64,000 nt of DNA from positions 4,774,001 through 4,838,000 of the forward strand of contig NC_064675.1 in the NCBI RefSeq assembly GCF_023278565.1, in the 5' to 3' direction. The stretch comes from Colletotrichum lupini (Eukaryota; Ascomycota; Sordariomycetes; Glomerellales; Glomerellaceae). The notes under the pieces are model-generated. The model was not told where the DNA came from, made no database searches, and saw only the letters and a program-made list of their open reading frames with translations. Shown piece after piece: positions 20,937 through 31,759 of the stretch. Position 1 is the stretch's first letter. Each line of letters starts with the position of its first letter. The translations under genes and the position numbers were made by a program.

Positions 20937-22344
20937 GGTGTGTGGTCGAGGGTTCTTTGACGTCTAGGGAGAGAAAGGAGTTGCGTCCGTCGACTGTTGA
21001 CTCAAAAGCCGGTTGTTTGTGTACAGTCGAAGTTTTAGGAAATTTTTGGGATGGTTTCTGGATGGCGGGGTAAATTATTCGGATTGAGTTGGTGGGAGGG
21101 ACGGAGGGGTGAGGGGAGAGGGTGACCTGGTCTGATGTACAGCGTCGGGTATCTTTTTTGTGACTGTGCTGCGTGAGTCACTTACAACCGCAAAGCCAAC
21201 AACAATTGGGAGAGAGAGAAAATAATCAGGAATTGGTATTACAGGAGAAAGTCGTGCAATTGGGTTCAGTCAAAGGCAGAACCCTTTTTTATCTAACACA
21301 GACTATCCGGACCTGACCTGACATGTTGCTCGAAGCTGTGTGAGTCACCTCTGTTGGCTTTCCAGTGTCTGGGGTTTGTTACAGTGCAATTACACCTACC
21401 CCCTTGATACCTTTGCTCCCTGAGATCACCGCCCGGCGCCCAGCGGGAACTGAGGTGCTTTTCAAAAGACATTACCCTGCCCAATTCCCAATTGAGCGTT
21501 GTAATTGCTCAGAGATAAGGGAGCTCGGGCCTTACGTTACGGGGGCCCTCTTTCTTTTATGAGCGCCCGCCCGTTTGGCATTTGCTGAGGACGAGGTTGG
21601 GTCTCGCCCAACTTTGCTCCGAAGATAGGAAGGTAGGCGGGTGCGTAACCGTATCTAGGTACATCTGCTGGGTCTATCCCCCCTTGACTCGGGCATCTGA
21701 AGGACAAAGCGACGGTGAGGCGGTTTGCGTACTCACCTTGGGGTGGCGGTGAGAATGCTGGAAACAGTAACTGAACAAAGTCTCGTTATTTTGGTCCAAG
21801 CGTAGAGGGTGCAGAATGAGCGGTACACTACCTTTATACTACTGCGTACGGTACATTATTTGTGAGGAAAGCTCTAAATTGCCCGCAACTGTTATAAGTC
21901 GAGATTACCTCAGGCCGTGGAAGAGATTCGGGAAAGGGGAATCTTGATATCGGGAAGCTTCACAATGCACCTATTGAGATATACTTACAGAGTATGAAGC
22001 ACTCGTGGGAGTCCCAGCTGGTGCCATCTCGTATGGTGTATCGTCAATGACTTTTGTCTATTTCATTTACTCATTCTTGCCATTCTTCGTATAAGGATGG
22101 CTGACGTGACAAGTCGCCCTAAGAAACCCAGCGTCTTATGGACGTCCATAATACCCAACTCGAGCTGCTGCCGTTCCGGTGAACATGCCAGAGTTTAACA
22201 AGTCCTCCTGCTCATTCCACTTCTCTTCCTGACATCCAGAGACCTGCGTTCTGTATCTTGTCAGCGATACGAACCACCCCCCCCACCCCCCCTTCTCAAC
22301 TCCCTTTTCAAATGCCAAACTCCATCTCATCCGAATCAACCAAC
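20937..22344. other. Intergenic region upstream of Asn-tRNA synthetase, downstream of agmatinase
   Basis: About 1.4 kb with no supportable gene. It should contain the synthetase promoter next to 20937 and the agmatinase 3' untranslated region next to 22344. A mixed C/A homopolymeric patch lies at 22274-22291. Confidence 0.5.
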
Positions 22345-23914
22345 TCACAACTCATCCTTCTCATCTACAACAGCAGCAGCAGCCTTGCCCTCCTTCCCCA
22401 TCCCCTCAAGCCCCTTCTTCACCATCGAGCTGAGAACCTCATAAACAACCTGCGCCGCCGCCAACGCCGTCTCCTCCCCGGCATTCTGATACGCAGGGCT
22501 CACCTCCACAACATCAGCACCCACCAAATTCAACCCCTCGATGCCCCTCAGAATCCGAATCAGCTCGCGCGTCGTCCAGCCACCGGGCTCAGGCGTGCCC
22601 GTACCAGGCGCGAACGCCGGGTCCAGCACGTCGATATCGATGGACAGGTACACGGGGTCCTCGGTGCCCAGCGTCTCCATGATGGATTTGACGATACCCG
22701 CGGTGCCAATCTCGTCAATGTCGTCGGCGGCGATGCGCACCCAGTTCTGCGCCGTGTCGTCGTCGTGGTCGGTGAAGTCGGTGCCGGAGAGGCGGGTGCG
22801 CAGGCCCGCGTGGACCGAGGGCTGGCTCGAGGCGTTGGAGAGGAGGCCTTCGTTGCCGGCCATCCAGAACATGGAGCCGTGGTTGAATTGCGTTGCGGTC
22901 CAGTAGGACGGGTACTTTGCCGGGTGCCAGGTGTCCAGGTGAGCTGTGTATTTCGTGATATACGTCAGCCATACCATTCTTTCTCAAGCATCTGTGACGC
23001 GATCCCATTCCTTTGCTCCGTCTGCCCGTCTCGCTCCACCTCAACAGGGACACCAAAAAACTCACCGTCAAAATGCAACACCCTCAACGGCGCCCCGTAC
23101 GCCTCCCTAAGTGCCCTCAGCGCGGGCAGCGCGAGACTGTGGTCGCCGCCGAGGGTGATGAGCTTCGGCCTGCTCAGCGAGCTCGACACGGGCCTGCGCT
23201 GACCCAGCTCCTTGAAGGCGGCCGACATCTGCTCCACGGCGACGACGTTGTCCATGGGCGTGACGGGTATGTCGCCACAGTCGAGGATCGTGGCCCAGTT
23301 GGCGTACGGGTTGATGCTCGCGCGCGGGTTGAAGCCGCGGAACGACGTCTGTCTGCTCGAGGCCTGGCGGATGGCGCGGGGGCCGAAGCGGGCGCCTTTT
23401 GAAACTCAGTCAGTACCTTGTTGGCAGTAGCAGCGATTGTGCCGTTGCGAAGTGAAAGAAAGGGGGAAGGAGGGGAACATGTTTCCCGCTCACCTGGCCT
23501 ATAGCTGACAGCCGTGTCAAACGGCGCGCCGATGATGGCGATATCGTACAGCTCGGACGGCGTCGTCAGGCACTTGGCGTGCTTAAGATGAGCGAAAGAG
23601 CCGATGCCCGTGAATCCTAAATCAACATCGTGAGCCCCTCAATGTTCTCCTCTCATAACCCATTTACTCTCCTCTGCGGTGACTGGTACTAACCCCACTG
23701 AACAAATATCAAGTTAGCCCTCCATTCTCTCATCTCATCACCAAGCAGCAAGTCAATGACTTGTAAAGACATCCATCCGACGTACCTCGAAACCCCATTT
23801 AGCCTCCAACTCATCCAGCTCGGCCTTGGTCCACTCTTTCTCGTCGCCGTGGTTGCCGCACGCGGCGGCCAGCAGGGCTGACGAGCAGCCCAGCAGGAGA
23901 GACGTCAACTTCAT
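22345..23914 (-). CDS. Agmatinase/arginase-family ureohydrolase, secretory-pathway form with C-terminal KDEL, 5 exons
   Basis: Dinuclear-manganese ureohydrolase, most like agmatinase (agmatine to putrescine plus urea). Exons: 23914-23786, 23697-23694 (4 nt), 23616-23494, 23395-23066 and 22943-22345, giving about 394 aa. Metal-site motifs are [18 protein letters not shown] (split by an intron at the Ala codon) and [22 protein letters not shown]. The conserved [17 protein letters not shown] block is also split. The N-terminus [20 protein letters not shown] looks like a signal peptide, and the last residues are DEKDEL then stop, that is, a KDEL ER-retrieval signal. Together they place the enzyme in the ER lumen (inference). 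The 4-nt exon TGGG lies between consensus CAG and GTTAGT, and restores [17 protein letters not shown], which fits the KWG..W.F.GI.TFAHL pattern of the family. The substrate (agmatine or another guanidino compound) is not settled by sequence. Confidence 0.88.
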
Positions 23915-25045
23915 GACGGCTAGGTCTCGTTGTTGTTCTGTTCTCCCCTGTGATGTTTCCTGCACCCGAGTCGTTGTGACAATCACAAAGTAAGAACGGT
24001 CGTGAGAGGGGTTGTTAGGTGATGACGAGAATAGCAAGGATGAGAGAATCCTCAATTCAGGGCAAGTCTATCAGAAAGGAAAGAAGCAACTCCTTTTAAA
24101 AACGAGGGAAACCGGGCCAAGGTATATCGGGGACCGGAAGCGTTCAGAACGGGTCACACACCTCGACCGACCCGGCGCGGGTTTGCGCGCGCACGCGCCC
24201 TTTGTGGTTGTCTGATTCGAATGGCTAGACCGACAACTCGCTTCCCGTGTATTCGGGGGATATACATAATGGATCTTCTACTTGCAATGAATCCCGCCTA
24301 TTGCTTGTTCATTATTGGCCAATGAGCATTGCATCTGCCGATATTTACCCTACCCGATAACCCCAAAGTTATGAGCTTACTTTACGTACATGGTGGGACA
24401 CGGTAATCAGATCCGGGCTGTCACCAGGAAAACCCAGGGTTAAAGGTGATGACTTTTGTCACCTTGTGGCATTCAGTAAACCCAGCGGAGAACGTCCGGC
24501 GGGGAAGGTCTGATGTGGGGGTTGCAGGAGAGCTTCCTCAGCCAGTCGATAACGGGCATCTATCGTCCGAAAAGAGTGCGAAGAACCCCGCCGATGCCGG
24601 TAGTGTAGACTGAGTGAGGAAATAAATTGTCAACGAATGCATTAGACTAAAATGCCTGGATGCGGTGCGCCGGGCTTTCTCCAGGATGCCAGTAGTAAGG
24701 TAGAGGTAGACCGTAATATGGCGGGCAATGCGGGGTCGGTGGTGCATCGTTCCTGGCCGCCGGCGCGCGGTGGGGATCATGGAGCCCGGATATGTAACTA
24801 CACGGTATCCGATCTCTTCCCGGGAGGTGGGGTCTCCCGTTAAGGATGGGCACGTCGGGGTGGTGGGACACCCACCTCGAGAGCGAGCGAGAGAAAACGT
24901 CCAATCGCAAAAGTGCGATATTAGGTGCTCGTTTATTTCATCATCTTCAGCGTCCCAAGTTGTGGTCCGTGGATGAGGTGAAGATGGTGGGCTGCAGAAG
25001 GTCCCTGGACCGTACGCCCAGAGAACCTAATGCCATACCTCACAT
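23915..25045. other. Upstream region of agmatinase, up to the transposon
   Basis: About 1.1 kb of normal base composition with no supportable gene. It holds the agmatinase promoter. The transposon insertion site begins at its right end. Confidence 0.5.
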
Positions 25046-25053
25046 TAGTACAA
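25046..25053 (+). repeat. Target-site duplication, left copy (TAGTACAA)
   Basis: TAGTACAA directly precedes the left terminal inverted repeat and is found again at 29550-29557 directly after the right one. If the inverted repeat is extended by one A/T pair, the duplication shortens to AGTACA (6 bp). Confidence 0.8.
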
Positions 25054-25110
25054 GGGCGAGGATATTCTGCCAGCAGCTCCCGCTATTCTGCCACCAAGTG
25101 TGGCTGCGGC
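25054..25110 (+). repeat. Left terminal inverted repeat of the transposon (57 bp)
   Basis: Starts GGGCGAGGATATTCTGCCAG. It matches the reverse complement of 29493-29549 at 54 of 57 positions. The mismatches, at repeat positions 37, 49 and 53, are all G here and A in the right copy. Confidence 0.92.
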
Positions 25111-25140
25111 AGGCCCTACCTCCGACTACAGAGCCTAGCT

Positions 25141-25195
25141 ACCTATACCCACCCACTTACCTACCTACCCACTTACTTACTTACTTACCCACTTA
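25141..25195 (+). repeat. ACTTACCTACCC-type degenerate microsatellite at left subterminal position
   Basis: A run of imperfect CTTA/CCTA/CCCA tetranucleotides lies just inside the left inverted repeat, where the composition changes from normal to AT-rich. It resembles the complement of the tandem repeat near the right end. Confidence 0.6.
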
Positions 25196-27254
25196 TAATT
25201 ACTACTTTATTAACCTTATCGTCGCTACTATTATTAATTAAAGCTATTCTTAATATTAATATACTATAAAAAGAGAATAATTATAAAGTTAACGATCCTT
25301 TTATTTATTAATATACCGTTAATTATAACAATTATAATTATATAGAGTATAATTACTTATTTTATAATTAGCGCTTTTTTAACTTACTTAAGACTAGAGT
25401 AATACTTAACGAGGCTATTTATAAAGCTAGCTTCGTAATCTAAATTATTTAATATAAGCTTTTTATTAAGGTACTAATTATTATTATTTATTATTATACT
25501 TATAACCCGCGTTATAATTAAAAATAATAATATTTTATAAAGTTAACCTATTTAAATAAGTATTATAAATCCTTAACCTTATTTATAAACTATTACTAAT
25601 AAATTATTATTAGCTTTTTAAATAGTAATTAGCTCTTTTATCCCGTTATTAATAACTTTTATAACTACTATAACTACTTATTTAGTAATACTAACGCTTT
25701 TATATATTACTACTACGTACTACTACGTAATAAAATAGACTAAATTGTTAACTAATAAAATAAGGGTATTCGACCTATTTAAATCTTTTTAAACTTACGG
25801 TTAAAAAGTAATAATTATAGTAGTATCGTTACTTATAATATATTTAATATATTAGCTACTTCTTATTATAATAAATTAAGTAGTAAGACCTTTATTAAGT
25901 AATTACTTAACTAATTACGTAATTTAATAAAGTACTAGTACCGCTTTTAATATAACGACGCGGGCTATATTACGAGCTTATTTATTATACTTATTATTAC
26001 GATTTCCCTACTTTAATAATATCTAAATATTTTATTAATAGATTCTATATATAAAACTAACTAATTTAATATACTATTATTTAACATTTGTTTTTTTATT
26101 CTACTTTTATTAGTTACTCGGGCGGTTCTTAATATTAATTATATAGTATTAATACATAGTATTAATAGATACTCCTATTATCTTAATAGACTATTTTTTT
26201 TAGATTTTCTAACTTTTTAACTTTCCCTCTTATAAAGTTTATAACTATAAATTATTAATAGCAATATTAAGTACTTAACGCTACTACTTTATAAGCCGCC
26301 TACTTAGCTAAGTTTATTACCCTCTAAGTAATAGTAGCTTATAATAATATAGTATTAAAAATACCCTCGTTACTATTATTAAGAATAATACCGACCTTAT
26401 TAATATACGCTTTTAACTTTAACTCGTATATATATATATATATATTCGTTACCTCGTTTTTTTTATTAAAATTAAAAAACGCTACTTCCCTCGCTATCTA
26501 TTATTATTACCTTATTATTATTACCCTATTACTATTGCCCTATCGCTATTACCATATTACTATTATTATTATTATTATTATTAAATCGTTTACTTTAAAT
26601 ATATACTATTAAAATACTAAGATACGTAGTTATTATCGACCCCTAGGGCTTCCTTAATAATTAGAAGTTCGATCTTATAAATATTATACTAGAGGACTCC
26701 GAACTATAGTACGGCCGTTTTAAAAAATATAAATTAAATACTATTAACTTAAAAATTAGAAAAATATATATTAATATAGCTATTACCTTAATAAGTACTT
26801 AGCTTATATAATATAATAGCCTTAAAATACTTAACCGACTCTAAAATACTATTAATATTTTAAAAACGTAGCGTAGGAGTAGGTTAGGAAAGACTAAAAG
26901 GGATATTTTAAAATTATTAAATAAGGTAAAAAATAGGGGGTAGTTTTTAGCTATTTAAAGGGTAATTAATATATTATAGCGGGATTATTAGTATTTAATA
27001 ATAGCTACGGCTAGCTATTATTAGTTATAAAGTTTATTACGTAATAAAGATACTTAATATTAACCCTAATAGACTAGCTTGCTTATAAAGGCGAAGATGG
27101 CCCTTAATGAGGCGGACCGGACCCTAAAGGGCTATTATTTAATATTTATAAAATAATTAATAATAATTATACTTTTTAAGTTACGAATTACTTTCTATTT
27201 AATAAGAAAAAAGCTAATTATAGTTAAGATATTAACTAGTCTAGCACGTATAGC

Positions 27255-27750
27255 TTTAACGAGGTAATGCGGGATATTCTTATAAAGAATATAAAAAGTG
27301 AATATTCATATAGAAGCAAGAATATATGAATATAGGGGATATAAGCGTATATAAAAGAGGTTTTTGTAGTAAAGAGAGTAATATAGTTGAATTACTATAT
27401 GAGAAGTTGCTTGCTTAACGAAAGGTCTAGGTAGGCAAATACACGCCTATATATAGGCATAAAAACCTCCTACTGGAATAGTCCATTGCTTATTAATTAT
27501 GATATAATTAATAAGCGTATACGTAAGTGAATGCGTAATCGTAGTACGTAATTCCGCCTCGAGTAAATTCCAGATTATTCAGTTACCTTCCAGTACTTTC
27601 CATTGCTCACGTAAGCTTATATAAGCAGTATTGCTTACATAATCAATACCTATAATAATCTACAGAAATCGTAGATTAATATGGTATATAGTTTGCTTAC
27701 GTAATATTGATAATAAGGCGAATAATAAGGTAAACAAAGTTACCTTCGTA
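27255..27750. other. Hairpin-rich island inside the transposon that escaped RIP
   Basis: About 0.5 kb with normal CpA and TpG use inside an otherwise RIP-depleted element. In 27541-27660 I count eight CpA and two TpG. It is packed with short perfect inverted repeats: TATTCTT/AAGAATA, ATATTCATAT/ATATGAATAT, ATATAGT/ACTATAT, GAGGTTTTT/AAAAACCTC, TACTGGAA/TTCCAGTA, CTTATTAATTAT/ATAATTAATAAG and the palindrome GCCTATATATAGGC. No protein is encoded. A small nested non-autonomous element inserted after RIP, or too short to be a RIP target, is the simplest reading. Exact borders were not resolved. Confidence 0.55.
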
Positions 27751-29224
27751 ACAACTAGCTATTAATATTACTCCGGGTTTACGAAATTCCCTTTTTATAA
27801 GTTATATATACAAATTATAAGATTACTCTACTTAATACCCTTAATAATAATACTTAATTTAAAATAGTACTATACGTACTTTATTACTAGTACGTTAACC
27901 TTAATATACTAGCCCGGACCTAGCGTTATTTTAACCTAGTTATAAAAAATAAGACTAGTATAGTTATATATAACCCTTATTTTTAATAATTCTTTATAGA
28001 TTAGGGTAATCTCCTCCGTAACTAATTAATAGCTATATACTACGACTAATTATTTAAATTTTAAATTACTAAGTACCTTGTGGTAGTAATTAATTACGTT
28101 ATTAATACTTAGCTTAAGTTATAATACGAAAAACTTATACTTATTTAGGTTAACTAAATTAAGTATTTTAATTACTTAACTATATTAATTATTAAATCCT
28201 TATACGCGAGTATTAAAATACGAGTTTATTATTATATAAGTAACTTTAAAGCCGTATTTAATAAATTAGTTATTTTTTAAATAAGTTAAATAATTATAAT
28301 TAGTACTTACCGGACCCGTTACTAAGCTAAAGTATTAAGTATTATTATAAAATTACTTTAAAAAAAGGTACGTCCGTATATATATTATAATACTCTTAAG
28401 TAACTTTTATAAAAACTTAGTACGCTAAGTAAATAGCTAAATTTAGGTTTATTAAAAAAGCTATTAAAAAAGTATATATACTACTTAATTCGAACTACTT
28501 ATAAGCTATCTTATTATTACGTCCTTTAGTAATATATTAAGGATAGTACTCTAATATTATTAAAGATCTATTTATATTAGTTTTAGTAATATTTAGAGCT
28601 TATTATTAATAATAATATTTTTATTTCCCTATTTAATTCCTTATAAATCCGAAGTAAGGGTTGCTTATAGGGCTTTATAGCGAGTATTATAATAATTATA
28701 ATAAATAAGTTAAAAAAACTAATTATTAATTAAAATACCTCTTCTAAATAAGAGCCCTCTACGTTTAAATATAAGGAAGTTACTAAATATATAAAAATAG
28801 TACTTATATTAGCGCTATTATTATTAATAATACTTTTAGTACTAAATAAGGCTATTTCCATTTAACAAAGCCTCGAGATTATATACGATTTTAATATATA
28901 CGAGCTTAATATAAAAATATAATAGAAGTATTAGCGGGCTATTATTAATAAAATAATTAATATAGTTAATAATAATACGATTAATTTTATAAGGGCTCTT
29001 TAGTCGCTAATACTTATAAAGTCGTAATCTTAATTAATTAATAATTTTACGTAGTTAAATATATTATAAGATTTAGCTAACGAGGATTATATTTATAATA
29101 TTAATCTTATAATAAAAAATAAGATAAATAGACTTATTAATAAGTACGAGGCTAAAATAGAGTACGAGGCTAAAGTAAAGGAAGTTACTAAATTACGGGC
29201 TATAGGCTATATAGAGTAATTAAT

Positions 29225-29320
29225 AGTTAATTAGGTAGTTAATTAGGTAGTTAATTAGGTAGTTAATTAGGTAGTTAATTAGGTAGTTAATTAAGTAATT
29301 AATTAAGTAGTTAATTAGGC
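29225..29320 (+). repeat. Eight tandem copies of a 12-bp unit (AGTTAATTAGGT)
   Basis: Five identical units of AGTTAATTAGGT are followed by three variants (AGTTAATTAAGT, AATTAATTAAGT, AGTTAATTAGGC). They lie 170 bp inside the right inverted repeat, so they may be subterminal repeats of the kind transposases bind in some families. Function is inference. Confidence 0.9.
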
Positions 29321-29492
29321 TACTTTGTTAATTACGTCAAATTAAGCTAATTTATTAATTACTATACTTTTTACTAAAATAATTTAATTAACTATAAGTT
29401 AACTAACGGCCTTTTATTAGTCTAATTTATTTAAATACTAACTACGTAGAGCCTAGCTTATGTATATACCCGAGACCGGCGGTCGTGTGGCG

Positions 29493-29549
29493 GCCGTAGC
29501 TACACTTGGTGGTAGAATAGCGGGAGCTGCTGGCAGAATATCCTCGCCC
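29493..29549 (-). repeat. Right terminal inverted repeat of the transposon (57 bp)
   Basis: Reverse complement of the left repeat with three changes. On the plus strand each changed base is T where the left copy implies C before A, so all three are CpA to TpA as expected from RIP. Confidence 0.92.
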
Positions 29550-29557
29550 TAGTACAA
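29550..29557 (+). repeat. Target-site duplication, right copy (TAGTACAA)
   Basis: Direct repeat of 25046-25053, immediately outside the right inverted repeat. Confidence 0.8.
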
Positions 29558-30473
29558 AAGCGACTCTTCCCCCAAGTAACACACTCCCCAGATCCCTCGA
29601 AGCCTGAACCACATCCGGATTTTCCATTATTCCTCTCGAACCCCCCTTGTCTACCTCCATTACTCACGTACTTTAACATCCTTTGCGCTCCCCGCCTCAA
29701 ATCTTCCAGGTTCCCCAGGGAAACCCCATGAACGCCTTCGTGGCGTTCGCAACGCGTCTCGAACATAGCCTCCGTCACGGTTGCAGGCACCGCTACCTAG
29801 GCTAGGTACGCGGCACCACAGGTGTGTTCGTAGGTAGGTAAGCAACGTCAGAACTTGGAACGAGAACTTGGAAAAAGGGGATGGCGTCTCCGTGTATGTA
29901 TGGCTTCGGAGGCGGGTAAGACAATAACGCCTCCTTCTGCCTTTCTCTCTCTCGCTCTTTCTCTTTTAATCTCTCCTCTCTCCACCAATCCATCAGCCGT
30001 TCCATCTCTCTTGAAAGAAAAAGAGGCACACAAACAAACCGATTGTAAATACACACGCAGAGTGAGAGAGAGCACAGGCCCGGGAGTCCCTGAGGCGTAA
30101 GCGTTTTGAACCACGCGAACGCCGTAAATCCCGTTGGGGGGAGGGAAAAGACACAAACGGCACACTGTCAAGTTTTCCTTAACCGCATCTGTCTCGCATT
30201 GATGACCGATTCCTTCGGATGGACGACGGCACGCCGAGGCTGCGACGTCATTCTTTTATGCGATTCCCTTCCCCCCCTCCCCCTCCCCTACCACCAGCAA
30301 CTGTACTAGTCCACCCCCCAGAAATCCGCCCTCTTTAACCTCAGACCCCTTCAAAGACTGCTGGACTTTTGCCCAAGAAGTTGGGCGGGCATGCGCTCAG
30401 GCAGACAGATAGGAAAGCGCGGCCAGTGAGAGTGAGGGGTTGTTGGTGGCCTTTGCGCTAATCATCGCGCGCC

Positions 30474-30475
<2 letters not shown>
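29558..30475. other. Intergenic region right of the transposon
   Basis: About 0.9 kb of normal composition with no supportable gene. Frames entering from the transposon end are only the inverted repeat read through. Confidence 0.45.
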
Positions 30476-30520
<45 letters not shown>

Positions 30521-30601
30521 AAAAAGAGAAAAAAAAAGGGGGGGAAGGGGGAGGTGGGGGGGGGGGGGTGTTGGGGGGCTTTGACGCAAACAACGCGACC
30601 C

Positions 30602-30634
<33 letters not shown>
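30476..30634 (+). repeat. Low-complexity block: A43, G-rich tract, A32
   Basis: Forty-three A residues (30476-30518), a short A-rich then G-rich section with a run of twelve or more G, a 30-bp ordinary stretch, and a second run of 32 A (30603-30634). Frames crossing it give poly-Lys or poly-Phe and are not genes. Length is likely unstable and error-prone. Confidence 0.9.
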
Positions 30635-30636
<2 letters not shown>

Positions 30637-31759
30637 TCAAGTAGAGTTTCAAGAGGGCGCAGCTGGACAATAAAGAACATTCCAACGATAAGATTGGCAA
30701 CGTTAGGCATCCCAGTTGAGAGACCTGGGCAGACGGAACGAACGTCGGGTAGCTCGCCAGCATCATAGTTGAGCATGCTTTTGGTCCAAAAAAGCTACTG
30801 CCCACCGTCCATTACTTGCGCGCTTCCAACGTGCGTGCCTTGCTTGCCATATCCCTTCTTTTCGTGCCCCCACAACGTGCAGAAAGAGAAAAGATGTGAG
30901 TGAACGGATGGCGTGTACCGAGGCGGGCAGCAAGCGGGAATGACTCGCCTCGTCGATCCGATGTTGGAGGCTCTGATCCGCCCACGCATGTTAAACATCA
31001 GCAGTCAGTGGGTGATGATCCCCACGAGGCCATGCCCTTCAGCTGATCGGTGCTCGCTCCGCGCGGGTTGTGGCTGTAGATGGAAAGTTGCGCGCATACA
31101 GACACTTTGGGGGTTCAGCGCGAAGAAAAAAAAGACCATCGATTTAAAGTGCACTCCAATCGCCAAACTGTCCTATCGAAGTATTCCTGCCTGCGTGATG
31201 AATTTACCCATCCCTAAATGTAGAAAGAAGCAAGAAAGACCACCAAGATCCGGGCCAGAGCAAGGCGTATGAGGGATGCGAGAGGGATGAGGGGCTGGAT
31301 TTGGTAAGAGGGCATGGTATGAGGGAGAACTTTGGGAATTGGTGAACAGAATATGGAAGGGGGGAAACACAGCCCGTCGACTTGCCCATTCGTCCTCCTC
31401 GCAGTCCCCAACCAAGATATGCCTAGAAGCCCGGACCGCCGCGGCCAGATGATCCAATCCAAACCTTCGTTATCGCTGAACCAGGAAGTGCAATCCATTA
31501 ATTCGCGAGGAACGACCGTTCTTGATCGGTCCAAAGCTGTGACTGATCAAGACCTAAGCGTGTCCAATGCCATGCGCGCTGCAAAAAAAGGTCCAAAATG
31601 CCGTTCAAAGATGGAAACCCAGAACCGTTTGCGCGCGCATCTGGATGGCAAGAGAAAATGTCCAAGCCTGGTTCTCGGCTTTTCCGCTCGCCGCCAGAGC
31701 CAGAACTGGGTGGGCATGGCGGGAGGAAAGCAAGACCCATGCGTCAAGGGGTCCCACGA
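30635..31759. other. Region downstream of cdc42, no gene seen
   Basis: About 1.1 kb. It includes the cdc42 3' untranslated region next to 31759. Overlapping short frames on both strands show no motif. Confidence 0.5.

Larger units (their letters stand above)
25054..29549. mobile_element. RIP-degraded 4.5-kb DNA transposon with TIRs and target-site duplication
   Basis: 4,496 bp bounded by 57-bp inverted repeats and flanked by a direct TAGTACAA on both sides, which defines a cut-and-paste DNA transposon. Between the repeats the sequence is overwhelmingly A/T, dominated by TA-rich strings, with CpA and TpG almost absent. In 28561-28680 I count one TpG and no CpA. That is the hallmark of repeat-induced point mutation, which acts on duplicated DNA in ascomycetes. 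No reading frame survives, so the transposase family cannot be read. Long inverted repeats with an 8-bp duplication would suit a Mutator-like or hAT element (inference). It sits 1.1 kb upstream of the agmatinase gene, and its borders are sharp with normal flanking composition. Two internal features are listed separately: an island with ordinary dinucleotides and a 12-bp tandem repeat near the right end. Confidence 0.9.

Noticed and set aside
19515..20960. 481-codon open frame on the plus strand
   Set aside because: Exactly antisense to the Asn-tRNA synthetase exon. Its Gly/Leu/Val/Asp-rich product with no motif is the complement of C-ending codons.
25111..29492. AT-rich block as a centromere, mitochondrial insertion or retrotransposon
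   Set aside because: Terminal inverted repeats and a short target duplication define a DNA transposon, and the CpA/TpG loss explains the base bias. No long terminal direct repeats are present.
30476..30634. Poly(A) runs as tails of retroposed copies
   Set aside because: No coding remnant, target duplication or element body is visible beside either A run. Called low-complexity only.
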